Shown: in pieces, positions 1 through 8,404 of the stretch
Layout: every line of letters starts with the position of its first letter
How positions within the stretch are numbered: the first letter of the stretch is position 1
Assembly (NCBI GenBank): GCA_963738365.1
Contig: CAVTWH010000006.1
Span: 124,001-188,000, forward strand
DNA: 64,000 nucleotides
Origin: CAVTWH01 sp963738365
GTDB lineage: Bacteria; Actinomycetota; Actinomycetes; Mycobacteriales; Micromonosporaceae
Direction of reading: 5' to 3'
Made by a program: the position numbers and the translations under genes
The notes under the pieces: model-generated
The model's database searches: none
What the model saw: only the letters and a program-made list of their open reading frames with translations
What the model was told of the DNA's origin: nothing

Positions 1-556
1 GGCCGAGCGTGCCGTCCGGCCACACCCGCAGGTTGGCCACGGTGGCCCGGATCGCCGTCTCGGACCAGTCCGGATGGGCTGAGCGCAGGAAGCCGTCCAG
101 CTGGGCGGCTGGCAGCCCGTCGATCTCGGGCGGACGCAGCGCCTCCTCGCAGGTCGCCCAGTCGGGGAACTCGGCGGGCAGGTCGATCCAGCCGCCGTCG
201 ACCAGGGCCAGCGCCGCCACCATTTCGGGGTGCGTGGCCGCGTAGGCCACCGCGACGTTGCCGCCCCACGACTGGCCCACCACGATGGCGTCGTCGATGT
301 CGATGCGGGCCAGGTCGGCGGCGGCGGTGAGGGTGTCGTACCCGCCCGGTGGGGCGTCACTGTCCCCATGGGAGCGCAGGTCCACGGCGTGCGCCGCGTG
401 CCCGGCGGCGGCCAGCCGGGCCGCCGTCTCGTCCCACAGCCGGGCGTTGGAGGACAGGCCGTGCACCAGCAGGTACGGCCGGCCGGCGGCGGGCCAGCAG
501 CGCACGTGCAGATATACCCCGTCGTCGACCTTGACCCGCTCGTCAGAGGGCTGCAT
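1..556 (-). CDS. alpha/beta hydrolase, C-terminus beyond the window
   Basis: The first 185 residues of an alpha/beta-hydrolase-fold enzyme are visible; the gene runs off the left edge. It has the HG oxyanion-hole motif (VHGLSSN, about residues 31-37) and the nucleophile elbow GQSWGG with Ser at about residue 96. The DLRSHGDSD stretch at 59-67 is typical of the family. The catalytic acid and His would lie in the missing part. The ATG at 556 is chosen because it opens directly into a conserved-looking N-terminus. Substrate cannot be inferred. The gene follows the GT2 gene on the same strand after about 50 bp and may be cotranscribed with it. Confidence 0.85.
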   Translation of the reverse strand, partial: MQPSDERVKVDDGVYLHVRCWPAAGRPYLLVHGLSSNARLWDETAARLAAAGHAAHAVDLRSHGDSDAPPGGYDTLTAAADLARIDIDDAIVVGQSWGGNVAVAYAATHPEMVAALALVDGGWIDLPAEFPDWATCEEALRPPEIDGLPAAQLDGFLRSAHPDWSETAIRATVANLRVWPDGTLG

Positions 557-605
557 GGGGACAACACTAGCCAGCCGGTCCGACATCGACGCCCCACCCG
601 GGTGC

Positions 606-1523
606 TCAGATTCCCCGTCCCCGGCGGCCCAGCAGGGCCAGTACCGACTCCACCCGGATCAGGCCGGCCGCGGCGGCCACCGCGATGGCGGCGCGCGGCT
701 CGCGCCAGTTCTGTGCCAGCGCGGCCCGGGCGTAGCGCCAGGCGGCGTCCCGGTCCCCGGCCGCGGCCGACCAGCAGGCGAGCTTGCCGTAGACCACGGC
801 GGCGCCGGGCCGGTAGCCGACGATCTCCGGGTGCCGGGCCATCATCCAGCGCAGCGAGTCGATCCGCCGGCCGTACCGGTCCGGTTCGCCGGACGCCCCG
901 GGCCGGGGCCAGCGGACCAGCGTGAGCGGCTCGTCCAGGTGCGCCACCGGGGCCCGCCGAACGGCCCGCAGCAGCAGGTCCCAGGCGTCGTTCTGGCCAC
1001 CCGGCGCATCCTCCGCGAACAGCCCCAGCTCGCCCAGCAGGGCGTCGCGCCGGGCCAGGAAGGTGGACGGGTGCAGCACCACCGGGCGGGCCCGGTGCAG
1101 CCGCTGCGCCGGTACCCGGTTGCTGCCCAACCGGCGGACCGCGGTGCGGCGCTGGGAGCGCACCGCGATGGCGGTGGTGGCCAGCTCGGCGCCCGGCGTG
1201 GCGAGCAGCGCCCGGACCTGGGCGCGCAGCTTGCCGGGGCGCCAGCGGTCGGCGTCGTCGCAGAACGCGACCAGCTCGGTGTCCAGCGCCAGCACGCCGG
1301 TGTTGCGGGCCCCCGCCACCCCGGGGGTACGCCAGTTGGCCAGCACCATCCGGGGCCGGGGGATGAACCGGGCGAGCAGCCAGTCCGGTGCCGCGTCGTC
1401 GTAGACGACGATGGTGCGCAGCCGGCCCGGGTAGTCCTGGGCTTCGATGGCTGCCAGGGTGACCGGCAGTGGCCGGTCACCGCCTGCCGTTGGTACCACC
1501 ACGCCGATGCTCGGCCAATCCAT
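606..1523 (-). CDS. family 2 glycosyltransferase
   Basis: A 305-residue GT-A-type glycosyltransferase. The N-terminus (GVVVPTAGGDRPLPVTLAAI, residues 7-26) is the usual nucleotide-sugar-binding start of GT2 enzymes. FCDDADRW at about residues 88-94 supplies the DxD-like metal-binding acidic residues, and GVAGARNTG at 68-76 is also characteristic. No transmembrane segment is apparent. A GGAGGGGGA ribosome-binding site lies just upstream of the ATG at 1523. It probably adds a sugar to the polysaccharide made by the locus to its right, from which it is separated by the divergent toxin-antitoxin pair. Donor and acceptor are unknown. Confidence 0.85.
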   Translation of the reverse strand: MDWPSIGVVVPTAGGDRPLPVTLAAIEAQDYPGRLRTIVVYDDAAPDWLLARFIPRPRMVLANWRTPGVAGARNTGVLALDTELVAFCDDADRWRPGKLRAQVRALLATPGAELATTAIAVRSQRRTAVRRLGSNRVPAQRLHRARPVVLHPSTFLARRDALLGELGLFAEDAPGGQNDAWDLLLRAVRRAPVAHLDEPLTLVRWPRPGASGEPDRYGRRIDSLRWMMARHPEIVGYRPGAAVVYGKLACWSAAAGDRDAAWRYARAALAQNWREPRAAIAVAAAAGLIRVESVLALLGRRGRGI

Positions 1524-1613
1524 GCCGTCCCCCTCCGCACGTCGCCATACTGGTCAACGAACGAAGCGGCGTCCCAGGGGGCGTTCCAGGAACTCGTCGG
1601 TTGGGATGACGAA

Positions 1614-1648
1614 CAGTCATACCGCAGGTATGCTTCGCGGCATGACTG
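1614..1648 (+). promoter_or_regulatory. nested inverted repeats at the antitoxin start, probable autoregulatory operator and leaderless promoter
   Basis: Two inverted repeats surround the antitoxin start. One is CATACC-GCA-GGTATG (1618-1632). The other is CAGTCAT at 1614-1620 with ATGACTG at 1642-1648, the latter covering the start codon. A TATGCT hexamer (1629-1634) overlaps the inner repeat and ends 7 nt before the ATG at 1642. This suggests a -10 element giving a leaderless mRNA. Antitoxins with ribbon-helix-helix domains usually bind such palindromes and repress their own operon; that role is inferred here. Confidence 0.5.
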
Positions 1649-1899
1649 CAAAGGTGACCCTGTCGTTCTCAGACGACACCATCGTCGAAGCACGCCGCTG
1701 GGCGGAGAAAGAGGGCGTCTCCCTCTCCGCCTGGATGGACCAGGCAGCGAGAGAGAAGACGCTGCGCGAGATCTTCTCCGGACACGCCGAAGCGGTCCGC
1801 CGCGCCGGCCTCTACGCCGAACACGACGCGCTCGCCGACGAACGCGAGATCGCCATGGTCGACGACGAGGTATACCGTTCTGGCCGTGCAGCGCGGTGA
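1642..1899 (+). CDS. ribbon-helix-helix antitoxin of a MazEF-like pair
   Basis: A protein of 85 residues. The N-terminal half (KVTLSFSDDTIVEARRWAEK, residues 4-23, then GVSLSAWM) reads as a CopG/MazE-type ribbon-helix-helix: a beta strand, a helix, then a second helix. The C-terminal part is charged and probably wraps the toxin. The ATG at 1642 is preferred to the upstream in-frame start because it begins at the domain and sits next to the palindromic operator. The toxin GTG overlaps its last codons, a typical toxin-antitoxin arrangement. The operon is divergent from the GT2 gene and lies inside an otherwise minus-strand polysaccharide locus. Confidence 0.85.
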   Translation: MTAKVTLSFSDDTIVEARRWAEKEGVSLSAWMDQAAREKTLREIFSGHAEAVRRAGLYAEHDALADEREIAMVDDEVYRSGRAAR

Positions 1900-2176
1900 G
1901 ATCTGGTTGATCGAGGGTGCCCGGCGACGCCTCGGTCTGGTCATCAGCTCGGACGTCTACAACAGCACCGACGTACCTGTCGTGCTGGTGGCCGAGGTGG
2001 TCGAGAAAGGACGGTTGCGTGACTCGCCGCTGTCCGTCGACTCCGGCGACTATGTGGTGATGCCCGACCGGCTCTCCTCACCCATGAAGAAATGGTTCGT
2101 GGAGCAGGTCGATGTCGCCGACACCGCCACCATGCGCCAGGTCTCCCGCGCGCTGCGCATCATCCAGGACCTCTGA
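1886..2176 (+). CDS. PemK/MazF-family toxin (endoribonuclease)
   Basis: A protein of 96 residues starting at GTG. RGEIWLIEGARRRLGLVISS at about residues 3-22 matches the conserved N-terminal GEIW and P/R...VISSD strands of MazF/PemK toxins, whose family members cleave RNA at short sequences. Later segments (VVLVAEVVEKGRLRDSPLSV, then YVVMPDRLSS) are also MazF-like. It overlaps the antitoxin by 14 nt in another frame, implying translational coupling. Its 3' end, including the TGA, is duplicated immediately downstream. Target sequence and activity are unknown. Confidence 0.88.
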   Translation: MQRGEIWLIEGARRRLGLVISSDVYNSTDVPVVLVAEVVEKGRLRDSPLSVDSGDYVVMPDRLSSPMKKWFVEQVDVADTATMRQVSRALRIIQDL

Positions 2177-2220
2177 GCCGCCCCCGGGCGGCCTCCAGGA
2201 CCTCTGAGCCGCCCCGGGCG
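2163..2220 (+). repeat. tandem duplication of the toxin gene 3' end
   Basis: A 28-bp segment at 2163-2190 (TCCAGGACCTCTGAGCCGCC followed by CCCGGGCG), containing the toxin's stop codon, recurs at 2194-2220 with one C fewer. The period is 31 bp. It looks like a recent slippage duplication at the boundary between the toxin-antitoxin pair and the minus-strand locus. Confidence 0.75.
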
Positions 2221-2240
2221 CTGAGCCACCCTCCGGCGGC

Positions 2241-3291
2241 TCAGCGCGTGTGGAAGTACCCCTGGCTGCCCATGGCCGCGAACGCGGCCAGCGCCAGTGG
2301 GTCGCCGCGCAGGTGGTACTGCCGGTTCGGGCCGTTGCCGTCCGGGTCGGAGTCGAAGTAGCAGACCGCCTTCACCTGCGGGTTGTCCTGGAAGACCTGA
2401 GCCGCCTCGGCCAGCCACTCGGACCGGGCCGTTCCGCCCCAGGCCACCGCGACGCCGTACTCGCCGACGACGATCGGCTTGCGGTGCCCGGCAGCCCAGG
2501 AGAAGAACGGCCGCAGCAGGTCCGCCGGGCGGGTCATCCGGCTGCCCGCGTAGGCGTCCACGCAGACCCAGTCCACCTCGTCGTCGCCGGGGTAGAAGTC
2601 CTGCGCGTAGCCGCCCTCGAAGCCGTCGATCGTCGGGCACCACACCCAGGACACGTTGGTCACCCCCTGGCCGGCGAAGACGTCGCGCACGTGCCGCCAG
2701 GCGGCCACGTAGTCGGCGCCGGAGTGCATGGCGGCGCGCAGGTTCGGCCGGTCCATCTCCCAACGCAGCCGCACCAGCAGCGGGTACCCGAAGTCGCGCA
2801 GCCGCGCCGCCCAGTCGCGCAGCGCCGGGTCATCCCGACCGGACGACACCTGCTGCGTGTCGTTGACCACCCAGCTGAGCATCAGGCGTGCGCCCGCCGG
2901 CCGCGAAGTCCCGGTCCGAACTGGTCGGGAAGGGCTCCTCGAAGCGCCGGTACGTGTTGACGATGTCCAGCTTCCGCCCGATGGCGCTCTCCAGCCCGGT
3001 GACCGCCGACACCCGACCCGCCTGGCTCAGGTCACCGTCGTGCACCCAGGCGCCGAACAGCGCCCCGTGCGCCGGCACCGGGACCGGTCCGGTGACCACC
3101 GGTGCCGACGGCCCCGAGGGCGCCGACGGATACGGCGACGCCGCGCCGAACCGGGCGGTCGGCTGCCCGCCGCCGCCCACCGACAGGGTCACCACCACCA
3201 CGACAATGGCCAGCGCCAGCGCCAGCAGCGTGACGATCAGCGCGTACCGGCGGGCCGGTGCAGCCGGCGGTGGTGGCTCGGGTGGCGCCAC
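2241..3291 (-). CDS. membrane-anchored GH26-like glycoside hydrolase (one frameshift)
   Basis: Two overlapping frames join into one protein. The first (from GTG 3291) has a proline-rich start, one transmembrane segment at about residues 16-37, a Pro/Ser/Ala linker, then GALFGAWVHDGD and NTYRRFEEPFP. The second (to 2241) continues from MLSWVVND. Removing one C near 2887-2889 restores ACG-CTG-ATG-CTC and a continuous reading frame. GH26 features are RLRWEMDRPN (acid/base Glu) and KPIVVGEYGV (nucleophile Glu). GH26 enzymes cleave beta-mannans and related glycans. In this operon it may trim or release the exported polysaccharide. Whether the frameshift is real or an error is not decidable here. 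Confidence 0.75.
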
Positions 3292-3309
3292 CGCGGGCCA
3301 GCGACACGC

Positions 3310-4065
3310 TCACGACGGCTGGCCCGGGTGCCGGCGCGCCACGTAGAGCACGTCGGTGGCGAACGGGCTGAGCGGACGGACCCGGGTCAGCAGGTCGTCC
3401 AGCCGGCTGACCAGCGGACGCAGCCAGCGCCGCCGGTACGCGCCCGGGGGCAGCAGCGCGAAGCCCTGCCGGCGCACCACCCGGAACCCGTGCCGGGCCA
3501 GCAGCCGGCGGACCTCGGCGTGGGTCATCTCGTTGAACCACGGGTCACCGGCGTGCCGACGGCGGGACAGGTGCCGCAGCGACGCCGCGTTGCCGTGGTT
3601 CTCCACCACCAGCACGCCCGACTCCGGCTCCGGCAGCGCCCCGGCGGCGAACTCGATGGCCCGCTCCCGGGTCGCCAGCGGTGCGTTGAGCAGCACCCGG
3701 AACACCGTCACCACGGCCGGCCCCTCGGTGGCCACCGGACGCGGCGGCGGCCCCGACTCGGGGACCTGGTGCCACTGGGCGGCCAGCCCCTCACCACGCG
3801 CCCGCTCCAGCATCGCCGGCGACGAGTCGTACCCGTGCGCCTGCCGGACCAGCCCGGACAGCAGCCGGACGGCCCGCCCCGTACCGCAGCCGAAGTCGTG
3901 CTGCACCGGGCGGCGCTGCCGGTACTCCCGGTTGATCAGACGGCGCAGGTAGGCCCGCTGGCGCCGGCTGATCGCCGAGGCGTAGGTGCCCGGCGCGTAG
4001 ACGACGGCCGCGTACTTGTGTGCCGCCACCGGATCCTGGAACACCTCGCTGTAGTCCGCCCGCAT
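3310..4065 (-). CDS. class I SAM-dependent methyltransferase
   Basis: A 251-residue protein with glycine-rich SAM motif I, HDFGCGTG, at about residues 56-63. An acidic residue follows strand 2 (HGYDSSPAML), and NEMTHAEVRRLLARHGFRVV resembles the C-terminal half of such methyltransferases. It starts 12 nt after the flippase stop and ends 18 nt before the GH26 start, so it belongs to the polysaccharide operon. It may methylate a sugar or chain terminus. The substrate is not evident from sequence. Confidence 0.82.
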   Translation of the reverse strand: MRADYSEVFQDPVAAHKYAAVVYAPGTYASAISRRQRAYLRRLINREYRQRRPVQHDFGCGTGRAVRLLSGLVRQAHGYDSSPAMLERARGEGLAAQWHQVPESGPPPRPVATEGPAVVTVFRVLLNAPLATRERAIEFAAGALPEPESGVLVVENHGNAASLRHLSRRRHAGDPWFNEMTHAEVRRLLARHGFRVVRRQGFALLPPGAYRRRWLRPLVSRLDDLLTRVRPLSPFATDVLYVARRHPGQPS

Positions 4066-4077
4066 GTCCTTCCCCCT

Positions 4078-5634
4078 TCATCTCCGGCCGGGACCGCCGC
4101 CCCGGCGCAGCGCCAGGAAGGCGTCGATGTTGAGCGGGACCCGCAGCCGGGACACCGCCAGCGCGTAGAGCACGGTGCCGGCGACCGCACCCAGCGCGGC
4201 GCTGGCCGGGTTCGCGCCCACGGCGAGCACCACGAGGAGGGGGAGCAGGCCGAAGCAGCCGGCGGCCAGCGCGCCGGAGAGCACGGTGGCCCGGCCGAAC
4301 GGGTGCAGGCCCAGCACCAGGGAGATCTGGGCCAGCGGGACCAGGTTGTTCGCCAGCAGCGCGCAGGCCAGCCCGATCGCCGCGCCGAGCGCCCCGAGGC
4401 GGGGGATGAGCAGCAGGTCGACGACGACGTTGACGGTCACCGCGGTCAGCACGTTCGCCAGGTTCCAGGAGGTACGCCCGGCCATCGCGAGCACGATGTC
4501 GACCATGCCGCAGCCGCTGGCCACCACCATGGCGCCGGCCAGCACCAGCACCACGGCGCCGGCCCGGGCGTAGCCGGGGCCGAACAGGCGCAGGTAGACC
4601 GGGGCGAAGACGGCGATGCCGAAGTAGAGCGGCCAGACGGCCAGCACCAGCCAGCCGGTCGCGATCCGGTAGAGCTGGTTGGCGCCGGCCCGGTCGTCCA
4701 GCGCCAGCCGCTCCGCGATGCGGGGCTGGATCGACTGGTTGATCGCCTGGTTGGCGAACTGCCCGAGCACGATGAACCGGCCGGCGACCGCGTAGAGCGC
4801 CGCCGCGCGCAGCCCGGCCAGGGCGGCCAGCAGCACCACGTCGAACCGGTTCAGCGCCAGCTGCGCCACGCTGGCCAGCGCGCGCGGGCCGGTGAAGCGC
4901 CAGAACTCGGCCGGGGCGACGCCGCCGTACGCCTCGTCCTCCTCGCCCCGGGGCAGCCGCTCGTGCAGCGCCACCGCCGCCAGAACCGCGCTGAGCAGGT
5001 AGGGCGCCACCCAGGCGAAGGTGTACGCCGGTGCCGTGCGGGTGGTCAGCAGGGTCAGCCCGGCCAGCCCCAGCACCTGGGCACACGGGCGCAGGATCTT
5101 GTCCAGGACCACCGTGGGGCGCATCGCCCGCAGCCCCCGGGTGGCCGCCAGCAGGGTGTCCGAGAGCACCCCGAGCGGCAGGAACACCGCCAGTACCCGC
5201 AGCTGCGTGATGTAGCCCGGGTGCGCCGTGCCGTGCGCGGTCAACCGGGCCAGCTGCGGGGCGAACACCGCCATCAGCACCCCGGTGAGCACCGCCGCCA
5301 CGGCCACCGGAGCCAGGCCGGTATGCACGCAGCGGCGCAGCGCCGCCACTGGGGCGCCGCCGGCCCGCAGCCGGGCCAGGAAGTACACCAGGCTGGTCTG
5401 GGTGCCCAGCTTGGCCAGCATGCCGAGCATGACGAAGGCGGCCGTACCGGTGAAGAACCCGCCCGCCTCGTAGCCGCCCAGGCCCCGGGCCACCAGCCAG
5501 GTGGCGGCGAACCCGGCGACCCCCGCGACAGCGGCGCCGGCCAGGTTGGCCAGCCCGCCCCGGGCCGCGTCACGCAGCTCCTCGGTAGGGGCCGACGGCG
5601 GTGGCGGGATCAGTACCGGTACCGGTCGGGTCAC
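4078..5634 (-). CDS. polysaccharide flippase, MOP/Wzx-like membrane protein
   Basis: A 518-residue, very hydrophobic protein with roughly 12-14 predicted membrane segments starting at about residue 28. The pattern and motifs (LARGLGGYEAGGFFTGTAAF, MLGMLAKLGTQTSLVYFLAR, FVVLGQFANQAINQSIQPRI-like segments) match oligosaccharide flippases of the MOP superfamily. These move undecaprenyl-linked glycan units across the membrane. ATGA overlap with the upstream kinase gene indicates coupled translation. Confidence 0.85.
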   Translation of the reverse strand: MTRPVPVLIPPPPSAPTEELRDAARGGLANLAGAAVAGVAGFAATWLVARGLGGYEAGGFFTGTAAFVMLGMLAKLGTQTSLVYFLARLRAGGAPVAALRRCVHTGLAPVAVAAVLTGVLMAVFAPQLARLTAHGTAHPGYITQLRVLAVFLPLGVLSDTLLAATRGLRAMRPTVVLDKILRPCAQVLGLAGLTLLTTRTAPAYTFAWVAPYLLSAVLAAVALHERLPRGEEDEAYGGVAPAEFWRFTGPRALASVAQLALNRFDVVLLAALAGLRAAALYAVAGRFIVLGQFANQAINQSIQPRIAERLALDDRAGANQLYRIATGWLVLAVWPLYFGIAVFAPVYLRLFGPGYARAGAVVLVLAGAMVVASGCGMVDIVLAMAGRTSWNLANVLTAVTVNVVVDLLLIPRLGALGAAIGLACALLANNLVPLAQISLVLGLHPFGRATVLSGALAAGCFGLLPLLVVLAVGANPASAALGAVAGTVLYALAVSRLRVPLNIDAFLALRRGGGPGRR

Positions 5635-6896
5635 CGGCCCTCCACCGCGTCCAGCAGGTGCGGCAGCAGCCAGGCGCCGAGGACGCCGAGCCGACCACCG
5701 GACCGCTGGTCGTCCAGGAACCGGGTGGCCAGCTCCACCAGATACAGCAGCGCGGTGAGCCGCACCGCCGCCGGTACCAGCACGTCGAACGGCTCCAGCA
5801 GCGCCGGTGCCCGGGCCAGCAGCTGGCGTACCGCCACGCCCGGGTCACTGCTGCGGCGCAGCGCGCTGTGCAGCGCGTGGTGCAGGGCGTCGAAGCCGAC
5901 CGGGACCCCGGTACCGAACCGGTCCCAGTCCCATACCAGGATGCCGTACTCCTGCACCGACATGTTCCACGGTGTCCAGTCGCCGTGCCAGGCGCCGAAG
6001 GTCAGCTCCACGTCGCCGAGGGTGGCCACCAGCAGGTCACCGGCGAGCGCCAGTGGCCGGGTCTGCGCCTGTAGCGGATCGTCGGCGTCCCCGGTCGGGG
6101 CGGTGCGCTCGCGCAGCCGCTGCCAGTAGCCGCTGGCGGCCAGCGAGCCGCGCATGGTGCCCAGGCCGGTGGCGATCTCCCGCTGGGCGGCGGCCAGCCG
6201 GGGCGCGGCGATCGCCCGGCTGCGCCCGGTGGTCGGCAGCGCGCCCTGCACCAGCACCTCGTAGTCGCGCCAGCGGCCGGTATGCAGGATCGGCGGGACC
6301 ACCACATCGCAGGGCAGCAGGTGGGACAGCGCGGTGAGGGCGGCGGTCTCCCGGCGTACCAGGCCGGCGGTGAGTGCGGTGACGCCGAGCTTGGCGTAGC
6401 CGAAGGTGTGCCCGTCCGGGCCGAGCAGCTGTAGCAGCGGCTTGCGGCTGGGCCGCGCCGGTCCGATGTGGACGGCCACCGCGAGGTCACGGCCGAGCAC
6501 GTCGGTCAGGTACGTCTCCACCGTGTCGAGCGGCCCGCCCGCCAGGTCGCGCAGCACCCGGACCCGGTCCGGCAGCACCATCCCGGACAGCCCGGTCCGC
6601 AGCGCCGCCGCCGCCACGGTGCGCTTGAGCCGGCCCAGCGGTGCCGCGGTCGGCCCGCCCGCGCGGACGGCGGCGGCGGCCACCCGGGCCAGCTGCGCGG
6701 GTACCAGCAGTCGGGGCCGACGGGCGTCCGGCACCACGTGGAACTGGGTCACCAGCGCGCCGAACTCGGGCGCGTCGTCCGGGTCGGTGCTGCACGGGCG
6801 CGGATAGAGCAGCCGGAGCACCTCGGCCAGGTACTCGCTGCGCCGCAGCGCGTCGGAGCCGGCCAGCTCGGCCGGGGCGGTCCGCACCGGACTCAT
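5631..6896 (-). CDS. aminoglycoside-phosphotransferase-fold kinase
   Basis: A 421-residue protein. HGDWTPWN at about residues 304-311 is the Brenner catalytic motif (HxDxxxxN) of the APH/choline-kinase fold. VWDWDRFG at 322-329 is the metal-binding DxD, and FGYAKL (about 165-170) supplies a likely ATP-binding Lys. The ATG at 6896 overlaps the stop of the ligase gene (ATGA), and its stop overlaps the flippase start. That position in a polysaccharide operon argues for phosphorylation of a sugar or lipid intermediate rather than antibiotic resistance. The substrate is unknown. Confidence 0.8.
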   Translation of the reverse strand: MSPVRTAPAELAGSDALRRSEYLAEVLRLLYPRPCSTDPDDAPEFGALVTQFHVVPDARRPRLLVPAQLARVAAAAVRAGGPTAAPLGRLKRTVAAAALRTGLSGMVLPDRVRVLRDLAGGPLDTVETYLTDVLGRDLAVAVHIGPARPSRKPLLQLLGPDGHTFGYAKLGVTALTAGLVRRETAALTALSHLLPCDVVVPPILHTGRWRDYEVLVQGALPTTGRSRAIAAPRLAAAQREIATGLGTMRGSLAASGYWQRLRERTAPTGDADDPLQAQTRPLALAGDLLVATLGDVELTFGAWHGDWTPWNMSVQEYGILVWDWDRFGTGVPVGFDALHHALHSALRRSSDPGVAVRQLLARAPALLEPFDVLVPAAVRLTALLYLVELATRFLDDQRSGGRLGVLGAWLLPHLLDAVEGR

Positions 6897-8404
6897 CGGC
6901 CCACCCGCGCCGGCATGGAGGCGGGGCGTCGCGCCGGCATCGCGGTGGTGCGTCGCGCCGGCCCGGTGGTGGTGCGTCGCGCCGGCACGGCGGCGCGTTC
7001 GGGCGAGACCTGTTCGCCGGCCAGCTGGTCGTTGCGCCACAGCAGGGCGTAGCCGAGCAGCGCGAAGCACAGCGGGGTGACCAGGGCGTTGTACCAGAGG
7101 CTGGCGACCATGGCGCTGACCAGCGCGGTGGTACCGGCGATGCCGATCGCGGTGCGGTCGCGCCGGAAGCGCCACAGACCGTAGGCGAAGAAGCCGAAGA
7201 AGGCCACCGTACCGGCCAGCCCGTGGGCGTAGATGACCTGCCAGAGCTGGCCGTTGCCGCCGATGGTGAAGTTGCCGCAGCGCGGGCAGTCCTGGCTCTC
7301 GCCGACCGTGATCGACTGCCGGCCGCCCAGGGTGTTGCGGGTGGAGCCGTAGCCGATCACCGGCGAACCGGCCAGGCCGCCCAGGGCGTGCTCGGTGAGG
7401 TAGAGGCGCACGCCGTTGGACTTGCCGTTGTCCAGCCGGCTGGCCACCGTCGTGCCGAGCGGGGTGACCGCTATCGCGCCGGCCACCACGGCGCCGGCCA
7501 GCGCCACCCCGAGCAGGGCGGCCAGCCGGCCACGGACCGCGAAGCGCAGCGCGACCAGGATGGCGGCCACGCCGAGCCCGATCCACAGGCCCCGGTTGAG
7601 CGAGTACACCACCGGGACCAGCCCGACGGCGAGCACGCCGACGGCGAGCAGCTTCGTCCGGGCCCGGGTACCCACGAACCCGGCGACGATGAACCACACC
7701 GCCAGCAGGAGGAAGTTGTTGCCCCAGGTGTTGGTGTACCCCCACGGCGCGGCCGGCCGGGGCGTCTGGTGCCCGAGCACCCCGGACATCTGCGCGGCGG
7801 CGGGGTGTACCAGCGTCTTGACCCAGGAGTTGCTGCGGATGTTGCCGGGCAGCGCCAGCTCCAGTGGGGAGCTGAAGGACAGCCGCCCGTCGAAGACGCC
7901 GAGCAGCCCGCCGGCCACGGTGACCGCGAACAGCCAGGCGAGCAGGAAGACCAGGCGGCGCCGGGGCAGCTCGCGGCCGGTGAGGTTGCCGGCGTAGAGG
8001 AAGATCACGGTGAGCGAGGCGTACTCGACGATCCGGAACCCGGCCGGCAGTAGCCGGGCGCCGAAGCTGCCCGGTACCGTCCCCGGCGGGTCGATCCCCA
8101 GCGCCGCCAGGCCGAGCAGCACCACCAGCAGGAAGACCAGCCACAGCGGGAAGCCCGGCGGTACCCGCAGCGGCCGCCCGTGCGCGCTGTTGCGCACCAG
8201 GATCACCAGCATCGGTAGGGCGGCCAGCGGGAAGATCAGCGTGTTGAACCCCAGCGCCCACCACAGCGGGTAGCCCAGCAGCAGGCCGACCAGCGGCCAG
8301 CCGGGCGGCAGCGCGAGGAAGCGCACCGTCCGGGGCCGGGTCAGCGCCGCCCGGTGGTGACCGGCCGGCACGGCGCCGTACCGGCGAGGGGTGGCCAGGG
8401 TCAT
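6893..8404 (-). CDS. O-antigen ligase/polymerase-like membrane protein (Wzy/WaaL family)
   Basis: A 503-residue polytopic protein with about 10-12 membrane segments. A long extracytoplasmic loop (about residues 330-400, GSPVIGYGSTRNTLGGRQS to DCPRCGNFTI) and the NGQLWQVIYAHGLAG stretch match the Wzy_C region of O-antigen ligases/polymerases. Family members join exported glycan repeats. The C-terminus ends in an Arg-rich repeat (PARRTTTGPARRTTAMPARR), encoded by repeats of GTGCGTCGCGCCGGC on the plus strand. It overlaps both neighbours by 4 nt. Confidence 0.82.
   Translation of the reverse strand: MTLATPRRYGAVPAGHHRAALTRPRTVRFLALPPGWPLVGLLLGYPLWWALGFNTLIFPLAALPMLVILVRNSAHGRPLRVPPGFPLWLVFLLVVLLGLAALGIDPPGTVPGSFGARLLPAGFRIVEYASLTVIFLYAGNLTGRELPRRRLVFLLAWLFAVTVAGGLLGVFDGRLSFSSPLELALPGNIRSNSWVKTLVHPAAAQMSGVLGHQTPRPAAPWGYTNTWGNNFLLLAVWFIVAGFVGTRARTKLLAVGVLAVGLVPVVYSLNRGLWIGLGVAAILVALRFAVRGRLAALLGVALAGAVVAGAIAVTPLGTTVASRLDNGKSNGVRLYLTEHALGGLAGSPVIGYGSTRNTLGGRQSITVGESQDCPRCGNFTIGGNGQLWQVIYAHGLAGTVAFFGFFAYGLWRFRRDRTAIGIAGTTALVSAMVASLWYNALVTPLCFALLGYALLWRNDQLAGEQVSPERAAVPARRTTTGPARRTTAMPARRPASMPARVGR

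Noticed and set aside
230..925. Long plus-strand open frames over the left hydrolase and GT2 genes
   Set aside because: They are Arg/Pro/Gly-rich antisense shadows of real minus-strand genes in GC-rich DNA, with no domain signature.
2728..6129. A 1133-codon plus-strand open frame
   Set aside because: It runs antisense through the GH26, methyltransferase, flippase and kinase genes, which have clear motifs. Its own translation is low-complexity His/Gln/Arg/Gly.
5631..6896. Aminoglycoside resistance gene
   Set aside because: The APH motif is present, but the operon context and ATGA overlaps with glycan export genes argue for a biosynthetic kinase.
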